Source: Micromonospora sp. CPCC 205371
GTDB taxonomy: Bacteria > Actinomycetota > Actinomycetes > Mycobacteriales > Micromonosporaceae
Direction of reading: 5' to 3'
DNA: 53,783 bases
NCBI RefSeq assembly: GCF_026130045.1
Contig: NZ_JAIBNX010000019.1
Span: 1 to 53,783 of the forward strand
In this document: in pieces, positions 41,841 through 49,175 of the stretch
How positions within the stretch are numbered: the first letter of the stretch is position 1
How the letters are laid out: every line of letters begins with the position of its first letter
Notes under the pieces: generated by a model
The model's database searches: none
What the model was told of the DNA's origin: nothing
What the model saw: the letters and a program-made list of their open reading frames with translations, nothing else
Made by a program: the position numbers and the translations under genes

Positions 41841-44284
41841 GCCGTAACGGCGGCCTGCCGGCCCGGCGCGCCGTGGTCCGGTGGGCGTGGCGGCTGTTCC
41901 GGCGCGAGTGGCGCCAGCAGGTCATGGTGCTGGCGCTCCTGGCGGTTGCCGTCACGGCGGCCGTCGCGGGCGTGTCGGCCGGCTACCACTCGACGCCGCC
42001 GGGCACCGCCAGGTTCGGCGCCGCCAGCCAGTGGTTCACGCTGTACGCCGACGAAGAGCGGCCGCTGGATACCCGGATCGCGCAGGCGCGCGCGTGGTTC
42101 GGCAAGATCGACGTGGTCGGGCACTGGCACCTGCCGGTCCCGGGTTCGGTGGAGACCGTCGAGCTGCGGGCGCAAGACCCAGGCGGTCCGTACAGCGGGC
42201 CGATGCTGCGGCGGCTGACGGGTCGCTACCCGGCCGCACCCGGCGAGGCGGCGGTCACCGACGAGGTCGCCGCGCGCCTGCGGGTCACCGTCGGCGGCGT
42301 ACTGGCGCTCGACGGCCGCACCTGGACCGTGGTCGGCCTGATCGAGAACCCCGGCGATCTTCGCGCGGAGTTCGTTCTGGTCGCGCCGGCACAGCCCGAA
42401 CCGCCGGAGTCGGTCACCGTGCTCACCGCAGCCGATCCGGCACGGTTCGCGGAGTACCGCGCGCTGCACGGCCAGCCGGTGTACGAGCTGCGTCCCTCGG
42501 GCGAGTGGATCGAGGCGGCCGCCGGTGTGTTCAGCGTCTTCGCCGTGAGCATGCTGCTGGTGTGCCTCATCGCGGCGGCCGGCTTCGCCGTCATCGCGCA
42601 CCGCCGGCTGCGCCAGCTCGGCCTGCTCGCCGCGGTCGGGGCGACTCCACGACACCTTCGGCTCGTGCTGCTGGCCAACGGCGCCACGGTCGGTGTCGCG
42701 GCGTCGGTCGCCGGCACGGTCGCGGGTGTCCTGATCTGGTTCGCCGTGACGCCACGGTTCGAGACGGCGGCGGGGCACCGCATCGACCGGCTGGACCTGC
42801 CGTGGTGGCAGATCACCGCCGCCGTACTGCTGGCTATCCTGACGGCCACCGCGGCGGCGTGGCGGCCGGCGCGCGCCGCGGCCCGGGTACCGATAACGCT
42901 TGCCCTGTCCTCGCGCCCGCCACGGCCCAAGCGGGTGCACCGGTCGGCGATGGCCGCGGCCCTGCTCCTCGTGCCGGGCATCGTGTCGCTGCAACTCGCG
43001 CAACGGCACAACGCGGCATCTCCCAACGAGCTGGAGATCGTCGAGGTGGCCCTGATCATCACTGGCACGCTGGCGATCGGGTTCGCCCTGCTGTTCGTCG
43101 GCCCGCTGGCGATCCGGGTGCTTGCCGCCATCGGCGCCAGGCTTCCGGTCGCACCCCGGCTGGCCCTGCGTGACCTCGCCCGCCACCAGGCACGGTCGAG
43201 CGCCGCACTGGCCGCCATCAGCGTCGCGCTCGCGATCCCGACCGCGACCGTGGTCGCGGCGAGAGCCCTCGAACAGACCGCCGCCGAGGGCAACCTTTCC
43301 AACCGCCAGCTCCTCATCTGGATGGACGCCCCCGGCCTGCGCGTTTCCGACCGCACACCGGCCCAGCTCGCCGCGATCGAGGCCCAGGTCCGGCGGTACA
43401 CGGCCACACTCGCCAACCCGACCGTCATCCCGCTACACATCGCGATAGATCCGGTCGAGGCACCGCAAGCGGATGCCGACGGCGGGCGGATCGGGCGGCC
43501 GCCGGTCGGTGCCGGCCGCCAGACCGGTTCGGGCTCGTTCACCGCTTCGGAGGCGGCCCCGCTGGTCGCCACGCCTGAGCTGTTGCGGTACTACGGCGTC
43601 GATCCCGCAAGCATCGGCGCGGCAACGGACGTGCTGACCACTCAGCCGGCCTCGGGCCTGTCGGCGCTTTCCGAGTCCCTCCCCCAGGCGACCACTGAGC
43701 GGCTGCCAGACCCGCGGTTCGAGTCGCTCCCGAAGTCGTTCCTCACCCCGGGGGCGCTGCAACGCAACACCTGGAGACCGGTGCAGACCGGCTGGCTGGT
43801 AGAGGCCACCCGGCCGTTGACCGATAAGCAGCTCGCCGGGGCGCGGGAACTCGCGCTCGACGCGGGGCTGGTCGTCGAGGACCGCAACAGGCGGGGTGGG
43901 CTCCTGGCACTGCGCGCGATCGCGACAGCGGGCGGGGCGGCCCTCGCGCTGGCGATCCTTGCCATGACCGTCGGGCTGATCCGGGCCGAGGCGGCGGGCG
44001 ACCTGCGCACGCTGACCGCGACAGGCGCGACTGGTCGCATCCGGCGCACGCTCACCTCGGCAACGGCCGGCGGGCTCGCGCTGCTGGGCGGGATTCTGGG
44101 CATCGGCGCCGCGTACACCGTCATCGTGGCGGGCTCATCCCGCAACCAGTTCGACGAGCTGGCGCGCGTGCCGGTCGTGGAGCTGCTCGTGATCGCCGTT
44201 GGCGTGCCGTTGGTCGCCGCGGCTCTTGGCTGGCTGCTCGCCGGGCGGGAGCCGCGATCCCTGGTTCGAGTACGGCTGGAGTGA
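41837..44284 (+). CDS. ABC transporter permease with FtsX domains
   Basis: An 815-residue permease. GTG start overlaps the ATPase stop. One helix near the N-terminus (MVLALLAVAVTAAVAGVSAG) is followed by an extracellular domain of about 190 residues (ITVGGVLALDGRTW-like strands), then three helices of the first FtsX domain (AGVFSVFAVSMLLVCLIAAA, LLAAVGATPRHLRLVLLANG loop), further helices, a second exposed region and the last three helices (second FtsX domain: LTATGATGRIRRTLTSATAG). Two FtsX domains in one chain mean it can work as a fused permease pair with the ATPase. Function (export of a peptide, lipid or drug) is inferred from class only. Confidence 0.92.
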   Translation: MSRNGGLPARRAVVRWAWRLFRREWRQQVMVLALLAVAVTAAVAGVSAGYHSTPPGTARFGAASQWFTLYADEERPLDTRIAQARAWFGKIDVVGHWHLPVPGSVETVELRAQDPGGPYSGPMLRRLTGRYPAAPGEAAVTDEVAARLRVTVGGVLALDGRTWTVVGLIENPGDLRAEFVLVAPAQPEPPESVTVLTAADPARFAEYRALHGQPVYELRPSGEWIEAAAGVFSVFAVSMLLVCLIAAAGFAVIAHRRLRQLGLLAAVGATPRHLRLVLLANGATVGVAASVAGTVAGVLIWFAVTPRFETAAGHRIDRLDLPWWQITAAVLLAILTATAAAWRPARAAARVPITLALSSRPPRPKRVHRSAMAAALLLVPGIVSLQLAQRHNAASPNELEIVEVALIITGTLAIGFALLFVGPLAIRVLAAIGARLPVAPRLALRDLARHQARSSAALAAISVALAIPTATVVAARALEQTAAEGNLSNRQLLIWMDAPGLRVSDRTPAQLAAIEAQVRRYTATLANPTVIPLHIAIDPVEAPQADADGGRIGRPPVGAGRQTGSGSFTASEAAPLVATPELLRYYGVDPASIGAATDVLTTQPASGLSALSESLPQATTERLPDPRFESLPKSFLTPGALQRNTWRPVQTGWLVEATRPLTDKQLAGARELALDAGLVVEDRNRRGGLLALRAIATAGGAALALAILAMTVGLIRAEAAGDLRTLTATGATGRIRRTLTSATAGGLALLGGILGIGAAYTVIVAGSSRNQFDELARVPVVELLVIAVGVPLVAAALGWLLAGREPRSLVRVRLE

Positions 44285-44345
44285 ACGTCGCAACGTCGTC
44301 ACGACCTGGGCCGGTAGGCAATCTCGCGTGCCGGGCCCTACCCTC

Positions 44346-44351
44346 TACGCT
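44346..44351 (+). promoter_or_regulatory. Possible -10 of the DUF151-FHA gene
   Basis: TACGCT lies 26 bases before the ATG at 44378; a GGGGGA Shine-Dalgarno lies between, so this gene would have a short leader. The -35 is not clear. Confidence 0.35.
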
Positions 44352-44377
44352 GTCGGAACGATGGGTTTGGGGGACGA

Positions 44378-45187
44378 ATGCCAGAGCTGGCCGTAGTCGA
44401 AGTGCGGGCGGGGTCGTGGCACGAGCCGGCGATGGTGCTGTTGAAGGACCCGGTCAGCGACCGGTACCTGCCGCTTACCGCCACCGCGCCAGCGGCGCGT
44501 CAGCGGTCCAAGACGGGGGTGACCGCCGGCCTGGTGCGTGACCTTCTGGACGCGCTGGGTGCACCGGCCCGGTATGTGGAGATCGGCGAGCCGGCGGCCG
44601 GCACAGAGCGTGTGGTCCTCGTCGTCGGAGACGGCGTACGGGTGCCCGCGGCACCGCTCGACGCGGTGTCGCTCGCACAAGAAATCGGGTTGCCGATCCG
44701 CTGCGCCGACGCCGTGCTCGCCGCGGAAGGTGTGGCGGCCGAAGCAGTGGACAGCCTCAACACCCGCCGCAGTCTGGCCGACCCGGCCCCGACCTCGGCG
44801 TACCGGCTGGTCGACCTCGACGAGACGACCCAGATGGAAGCGATCCACATGGGTGCGGCCGACGGCGGGGCGGCGCCGGCGGCGGCACCGTTGGCCGGCG
44901 CCGCGATCCTGCGAATCCGCCAGGGTCCTGGGGCCGGCGCGGTGTTCATGCTCGATGCGGACATGGTTACCTGCGGACGCGACGGCGGCAACGAGATCGT
45001 TCTCGACGGTGCGACCGTGTCCCGCAAGCACGCCGAATTCCACCGCCAAGGGGCCGGGTACACCGTGTCCGATCTCGACAGTCTCAACGGGACATACGTC
45101 AACGGAGAGCGGGTCACGACCGCCGCGCTGACGGCCGGCGACGAGATCCGCATCGGACGATACCGGCTAACCTTCGCGGACAGTTAA
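44378..45187 (+). CDS. DUF151 (bifunctional-nuclease)-like domain fused to a FHA domain
   Basis: A 269-residue protein. Residues about 2-125 match the plan of the bifunctional nuclease/DUF151 family: VVEVRAGSWHEPAMVLLKD, DRYLPL, LVRDLLDALGA, PLDAVSLAQEIGLPIRC, ADAVLAAEGV. The acidic positions expected in the family are only partly kept, so nuclease activity is doubtful. A linker (about 145-172) contains DETTQMEAIHM, close to the ETTS phospho-threonine site of GarA/OdhI. A complete FHA domain follows (about 185-265) with GRD, SRKHAEF and SLNGTYVNG. FHA domains bind phospho-threonine, so the linker could be a Ser/Thr-kinase target that binds its own FHA domain. RBS GGGGGA. It stands between the transporter operon and a gene remnant; no kinase is linked. 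Confidence 0.8.
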   Translation: MPELAVVEVRAGSWHEPAMVLLKDPVSDRYLPLTATAPAARQRSKTGVTAGLVRDLLDALGAPARYVEIGEPAAGTERVVLVVGDGVRVPAAPLDAVSLAQEIGLPIRCADAVLAAEGVAAEAVDSLNTRRSLADPAPTSAYRLVDLDETTQMEAIHMGAADGGAAPAAAPLAGAAILRIRQGPGAGAVFMLDADMVTCGRDGGNEIVLDGATVSRKHAEFHRQGAGYTVSDLDSLNGTYVNGERVTTAALTAGDEIRIGRYRLTFADS

Positions 45188-45377
45188 CCGCGGCCACCAG
45201 GCACATGGCGCTGGCACGGTGAGGATGGCCGTTTGCCACTGATCGTGGCTGGTTCCGGGAGATGTCGCGGAGGATGTCGAGAACGGCCTGGCGGCTCCGT
45301 CTCAGGAGCGGATGCGGCCACCGTGGCCGTGCGACACCGAGGAGACCCAGCATGACGATCCAGCGGATGGACAAAGC
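45188..45377. other. Non-coding stretch before the VOC remnant
   Basis: Together with the following remnant this is the longest stretch without an intact gene (about 315 bases). I see no convincing reading frame, RNA or terminator. Open frames here lack codon bias and starts with RBS. Confidence 0.4.
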
Positions 45378-45481
45378 GCCGAACTCGTCGGCGAGGCGGC
45401 GAAGTACGAGGACCTCTATCGGCTCTGCTACGTCCGCGGTCCCGAGGGCATCATCGTCGGACTCGCCGAACGGCTCGCTTG
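45378..45481 (+). pseudogene. Remnant of a VOC/glyoxalase-family gene (C-terminal end only)
   Basis: In the frame ending at TGA 45479-45481 the sequence reads AELVGEAAKYEDLYRLC followed by YVRGPEGIIVGLAERLA. This is the characteristic C-terminus of a class of actinobacterial VOC proteins (YRLCYVRGPEGI-type ending with the last metal ligand Glu). Upstream the frame continues (CDTEETQHDDPADGQS) without any recognisable VOC half and without a suitable start, so about 100 N-terminal residues are missing. It looks like a decayed or deleted gene, with no sign of a mobile element at the break. Confidence 0.6.
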
Positions 45482-45502
45482 ATCGCCGACGTGGTCCTTA
45501 GC

Positions 45503-45649
45503 TCAGCCGCCCATCCCGATGTTCATGCCGTCGAGGCTGCCGTCATCGTCCTTTCCGCAGCGCACGCACTGCCGGTATCGCCTGTTGTCAGCGGTGAATC
45601 GACGTATCCACTTGTGCCAGCCCAGCCGGCACGGCAGAGGCTTGCCCAT
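45503..45649 (-). CDS. Small zinc-ribbon-like protein (48 residues)
   Basis: A short frame with pattern CRLGWHKWIRRF, then RYRQCVRCGKDDD. Cys7 and His11 at the N-terminus and the C-x2-C pair in CVRCG could bind one zinc. Small proteins with this CxxGxHxW plus CxRCG pattern occur across actinobacteria without a known function. The ATG at 45649 has no strong RBS; a longer upstream frame exists but lacks protein-like sequence. Moderate confidence. Confidence 0.5.
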   Translation of the reverse strand: MGKPLPCRLGWHKWIRRFTADNRRYRQCVRCGKDDDGSLDGMNIGMGG

Positions 45650-45774
45650 AATCGGACGGTACGCCGGCACGAGCGCCGGGGAATCACCCCAACAGGTGCC
45701 ACCGGTCCTCGATCGGCATTTCCAAAGCCACGTCTTGCCAGGTGGTGAGAACGGAGCGGCGTGGGGCCCTGGCA

Positions 45775-46215
45775 TCACTGGCAGACACGCCACTCACCGT
45801 CCTCTTTGATCAGTGGGAACGTCTGAGTGAACGCCGCGCCGGTCTCCTGCGTCATCTGAGCCGTGACGGCCGCCTGCGTGCGACCGTTGAAGGTGGAGAC
45901 GGTGACCCCGCTGATCTCGTAGCCGGTCACCTTCAGTTGAGCGGACTGGATACGGGTGAACTCCTCCTGGGTGATCGAGTTCCGGGCCCGTTCGCACATC
46001 CGGCCGTACGCGCTCTCGTAACGGCCGGCAAGCACATCGTCGACGAACGCCGTCGTGGCCTCGCGCGCCGGTCCAGCCGAGTCGCGGTATCCGTTGTATG
46101 CCCAGAGCCCGATCACACCGCCGCACAGGCAGCATGCCGCCACCACGATGGCGATGACAATCAGGACGGTGCGGCCGGTCCGGGGCTTCAGGGGGTCGTC
46201 GTGCGCCATGGTCAT
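45775..46215 (-). CDS. Single-pass membrane protein, DUF4878-like
   Basis: A 146-residue protein. A short cytosolic N-terminus (DDPLKPRTGR) leads into one hydrophobic helix (VLIVIAIVVAACCLCGGVIG), then an extracellular domain of about 100 residues resembling the NTF2-like/DUF4878 lumenal fold: ATTAFVDDVLAGRYESAYGR, CERARNSITQEEF, QLKVTGYEISGV, FPLIKEDGEWRVC. Such proteins are common in actinomycetes, and their role is unknown. Two Cys (in MCERAR and at the C-terminal RVCQ) could form a disulfide. It may start at either of two close ATG codons (46215 or 46209). Confidence 0.78.
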   Translation of the reverse strand: MTMAHDDPLKPRTGRTVLIVIAIVVAACCLCGGVIGLWAYNGYRDSAGPAREATTAFVDDVLAGRYESAYGRMCERARNSITQEEFTRIQSAQLKVTGYEISGVTVSTFNGRTQAAVTAQMTQETGAAFTQTFPLIKEDGEWRVCQ

Positions 46216-46271
46216 GAGGGTAGGAAGGCCGCGCCATCTGTTTTGCGCAATGCGACGCTCCTGAGCCGCGG

Positions 46272-46676
46272 TCAGTCGCCGTGCGCGAAATCGCGCATCA
46301 TCTCAAGCATGGCCTCGTCTTCGTCGGCGCTGTCGCGAAGCAAGGTGAGTAGGTGCCGCTTGGCCTCCACGAGGGTCTGGAAGGCCCGCATGGTGGCCGG
46401 GTGCGCGATGGCCGCCATGTCATGCGGACCCATCGGCAGGTCTCGTTGGGCGTCCATGCGGTCGGCCGCGGCCCGCAGTTCATCGGCTGTCCGCCGGTGG
46501 GCGGCGGCCAGCTCGCCGTACACCGCGTGCTCGGCTGCCGAGTCTGGGTCAGTCAGGTCAAGCGCGGTCATGTGCCGCTCCAGCATGCCCGCCATGGCAT
46601 CGGCCACCTGGGCCAGCCCAGCGGGCAGTGCGGCGTTCTCCGCCAGGCCCTGACCGCAGGTCGACGGCTCAGACAT
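46272..46676 (-). CDS. Helical hypothetical protein
   Basis: A 134-residue, mostly alpha-helical cytosolic protein that I do not recognise. Alternating Ala/Leu and charged residues (HAVYGELAAAHRRTADELRA, FQTLVEAKRHLLTLLRDSAD) suggest a helical bundle. The codon use matches its neighbours. It is divergent from the ArsR gene (58 bp), so the ArsR operator at 46710-46725 might also affect it. Confidence 0.7.
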   Translation of the reverse strand: MSEPSTCGQGLAENAALPAGLAQVADAMAGMLERHMTALDLTDPDSAAEHAVYGELAAAHRRTADELRAAADRMDAQRDLPMGPHDMAAIAHPATMRAFQTLVEAKRHLLTLLRDSADEDEAMLEMMRDFAHGD

Positions 46677-46709
46677 ACCAACACCTTAGCCAAAGGCGTT
46701 GCCGGACGT

Positions 46710-46725
46710 GTAACCTGTTGGTTAC
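46710..46725. promoter_or_regulatory. Candidate ArsR operator overlapping the -10
   Basis: GTAACC-TGTT-GGTTAC has perfect 6-bp arms. Its last bases overlap TACGCT (46723-46728), the likely -10, which is followed after six bases by the GTG at 46735. Binding would therefore block this leaderless promoter directly. Confidence 0.6.
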
Positions 46726-46728
46726 GCT
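46723..46728 (+). promoter_or_regulatory. -10 element of the ArsR-SRPBCC operon (leaderless type)
   Basis: TACGCT, six bases before the GTG start, with no Shine-Dalgarno between. Confidence 0.5.
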
Positions 46729-46734
46729 TCCCGG

Positions 46735-47097
46735 GTGGACGAGGTAGCGGCCGCGATCGCCGACCCGGTGCGGCGGGAGATCCTGCTCATGCTGCGTGAG
46801 GAGCCGCTCTCGGCCGGGCAGATCGCCGACCGGTTCGCGATCAGCCGGCCAGCGGTCAGCCGTCACCTGCGGGTGTTGCGCGAGGCCGGCCTGGCACGCG
46901 ACACGCCCGACGGGCGCTGCCGCGTCTACACGCTGGTCACCGCGCCCCTCGACGAGTTGGCCGGGTGGCTGGAAAGGCTGACGCGCCCGTCGGGCTGGCA
47001 GCACCGCCTCGACGCGCTGGAGACCGAGGTCTACCGCGCCCGCCGCGAGCGGCACGCCGCCGCCCGGCGCCACTCAACCCAGAAGGAGACCGCATGA
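46735..47097 (+). CDS. ArsR-family winged-helix repressor
   Basis: A 120-residue protein with the ArsR fold: IADPVRREILLMLREEPLSAG, the recognition helix in FAISRPAVSRHLRVLREAGL, and the wing in RDTPDGRCRVYTLV. No metal-binding Cys cluster is present, so it belongs to the non-metal class paired with SRPBCC genes. GTG start. The next gene overlaps by ATGA. Confidence 0.9.
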   Translation: MDEVAAAIADPVRREILLMLREEPLSAGQIADRFAISRPAVSRHLRVLREAGLARDTPDGRCRVYTLVTAPLDELAGWLERLTRPSGWQHRLDALETEVYRARRERHAAARRHSTQKETA

Positions 47098-47573
47098 GCC
47101 TGACACCCACCGGCCGACTGTTCGGCAACGACCTCGTGCTGACCCGCACGTTCCGCGCGCCCGTGGTCGACGTCTGGGCGAGCCTCACCGATCCCGAGCG
47201 CACTGCACGCTGGTTCGGCCCTTGGCAAGGCGACGCGGCGCCGGGGCACACGATCAAGGTCCAGATGGCGTACGAAGAGGGCAAGCCCTGGATGGACATG
47301 ACGATCGACGCGTGCGAGCCACCGCACCGGCTGGCGCTCTCCGCCGTGGACGAGCGCGGCAGCTGGCTCGTGGACATGGTGCTGGCCGAGAGCGCGGGCG
47401 TGACCGAGCTGCGGTTCACGCAGCACCTGACCGACACGGAGGGCGTCGGCGACATCGGCCCCGGCTGGGAGTACTACCTGGACGCGCTGGTGGCCTCGCG
47501 CGACGGCCGACCAGCACCGGACTTCGACGACTACTACCCGGCGATGAAGGAGCACTTCGAAGCGCAACGATAG
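47094..47573 (+). CDS. SRPBCC/AHSA1-like protein
   Basis: A 159-residue START/AHSA1-fold protein: LVLTRTFRAPVVDVWASLTD, WFGPWQGDAAPG, VTELRFTQHL, and the C-terminal helix GPGWEYYLDALVASRDG. ArsR plus AHSA1-type pairs with overlapping start/stop codons are frequent in actinomycetes. These proteins bind hydrophobic ligands or assist other proteins; the ligand is unknown. The ATG overlaps the ArsR stop, implying coupled translation. Confidence 0.9.
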   Translation: MSLTPTGRLFGNDLVLTRTFRAPVVDVWASLTDPERTARWFGPWQGDAAPGHTIKVQMAYEEGKPWMDMTIDACEPPHRLALSAVDERGSWLVDMVLAESAGVTELRFTQHLTDTEGVGDIGPGWEYYLDALVASRDGRPAPDFDDYYPAMKEHFEAQR

Positions 47574-47669
47574 TGATACGCCGGCATCGATCACGGCTCC
47601 CGGGATAGCGGTATGGTGACGGTCCGCCACGCATCGACGACAAGCGCTCGCTGATGAGGAGGTCGCGAT

Positions 47670-48692
47670 ATGAGAACGACCAGCAGGCACCGAGCCGCCG
47701 CGCGGACGATCGCCGCGATCGCCGCCGTCTCCCTCGGTGCCGCCTGTTCCGACAATGGCGGCAGCACAGGCGACGGCACCGCCGGAAACTACCCGGACCA
47801 GAACATCACGTTCGTCGTGCCCTTCAGCGCGGGTGGCCCGACGGACACCGTCACACGCATGATCTCCGAGCCGATGGCCAAGGAGCTCGGCGCCAAGATC
47901 GTCGTCCAGAACGTCGAGGGCGCCGGTGGCACGATCGCCGCCGGCGACGTCGCCCGGGCCGAGCCCGACGGCTACACCGTGCTCATGCACCACATCGGCA
48001 TGTCCACGGCCCCAGCCCTGTACAAGAACCTGGGCTACAAGCCACTCGAGGACTTCGAGATGGTCGGGCTCGTCACCGAAGTGCCGATGACGATCGTGGC
48101 CCGTAAAGACTTCGCCCCCGCGACGCTCCAGGATCTCGTGACCCACGTGAAGGCGAACGCCGGCAAGGTCACCCTTGCCAACGCCGGCATCGGTGCCGCG
48201 TCCCACCTGTGTGGCCTGCTGTTCCAGGACGCCGCCGGTGTCAAACTCCAAGAGGTCCCGTACGAAGGCACCGGCCCCGCGCTGACCGACCTCGTCGGCG
48301 GCCAGGTCGACTTCATGTGCGACCAGACGACCAACACCAGCGGCCAGATCTCCGCGGGCAAGGTGAAGGCGTACGCGGTCACCACGCCGGAGCGGGTGAA
48401 GAGCCTGCCCGACCTGCCCACCACGGCCGAAGCCGGGCTCCCCCAGCTCCAGGTGAGCGTGTGGCACGGCCTCTACGTCCCAGCCGGCACGCCGCAGGAA
48501 GTCGTCCAGAAGCTGTCCGACGCGCTGAAGAAGGCTTTGGCCGACCAGGGCGTCATCGACCAGATGGCCAAGCTTGGCACCGCGCCGGTCCCGGCGGAAG
48601 ATGCGACGCCGGAGGCACACCGGGCACACCTCGACGAGCAGCTCAAAACCTGGGCGAAGGTCATAGCCGACGCCGGGGTCAAGGCATCCTGA
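47670..48692 (+). CDS. tctC: Tripartite tricarboxylate transporter, substrate-binding lipoprotein
   Basis: A 340-residue extracytoplasmic binding protein of the Bug/TctC family. RBS GAGGAGG before ATG 47670; lipobox VSLGAAC anchors it to the membrane. The family motifs ITFVVPFSAGGPTDTVTR and IVVQNVEGAGGTIAAGDVAR bind the carboxylate through the GGPxD loop; HIGMSTAPALYKNL, VPYEGTGPALTDLVGGQVDF and LPDLPTTAEAGLP follow. It hands a carboxylate to the TctAB membrane subunits. The gene order C-B-A is normal and all three genes are present. No TctDE two-component system is nearby. Confidence 0.93.
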   Translation: MRTTSRHRAAARTIAAIAAVSLGAACSDNGGSTGDGTAGNYPDQNITFVVPFSAGGPTDTVTRMISEPMAKELGAKIVVQNVEGAGGTIAAGDVARAEPDGYTVLMHHIGMSTAPALYKNLGYKPLEDFEMVGLVTEVPMTIVARKDFAPATLQDLVTHVKANAGKVTLANAGIGAASHLCGLLFQDAAGVKLQEVPYEGTGPALTDLVGGQVDFMCDQTTNTSGQISAGKVKAYAVTTPERVKSLPDLPTTAEAGLPQLQVSVWHGLYVPAGTPQEVVQKLSDALKKALADQGVIDQMAKLGTAPVPAEDATPEAHRAHLDEQLKTWAKVIADAGVKAS

Positions 48693-48693
48693 G

Positions 48694-49155
48694 GTGGAGC
48701 GTCGACGGTCCTTCCCGGACGTCCTCGCCGGGGGAATCTTCGTCCTGATCGGTGGCGCATTCGTGGTGAGGTCGCTCGGCTACGAGCTGGGCACCCCACT
48801 GCGGATGGGCCCCGGCTACTTCCCGCTGCTGGTCGGCGCGATCCTGGCCGCCCTCGGCCTGGCGATCGTCCTCAAGGGGCTCGTCGCCGGCGAAGTGCTC
48901 TCGTTCGGGGCGATCCCTTGGCGTGCGGTCACCGCCATCGTGCTCGCTGTCCTGTTCTTCGGATTCTTCGTCAGGCGCCTCGGATTCGTACCGACATCGG
49001 CGGTGACCGCCCTCCTGACCACACTGGCCAGCTCGCGGGTGCGGCCGCTCGTGGCCGCGGCCGTGACCGTCGGGCTGACCATCGCCAGCACGCTCATCTT
49101 CGTCGTCGGTCTCCAGCTGCGGATTCCACTGTGGGGTCCGTGGCTCCCGTTCTGA
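48694..49155 (+). CDS. tctB: Tripartite tricarboxylate transporter, small membrane subunit
   Basis: A 153-residue protein with four hydrophobic helices: FPDVLAGGIFVLIGGAFVV, FPLLVGAILAALGLAIVLKG, AVTAIVLAVLFFGFFV and VAAAVTVGLTIASTLIFVVG. The GPGYFPLLVG loop is the TctB signature. GTG start one base after the tctC stop. It partners TctA in the membrane. Confidence 0.9.
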   Translation: MERRRSFPDVLAGGIFVLIGGAFVVRSLGYELGTPLRMGPGYFPLLVGAILAALGLAIVLKGLVAGEVLSFGAIPWRAVTAIVLAVLFFGFFVRRLGFVPTSAVTALLTTLASSRVRPLVAAAVTVGLTIASTLIFVVGLQLRIPLWGPWLPF

Positions 49156-49175
49156 CGCCGCCACCGGAATGAGGC

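Noticed and set aside
41534-43186. Long minus-strand frame opposite the ABC ATPase and permease
   Set aside because: Antisense to conserved ABC transporter genes; Arg/Gln/Asp-rich low-complexity product.
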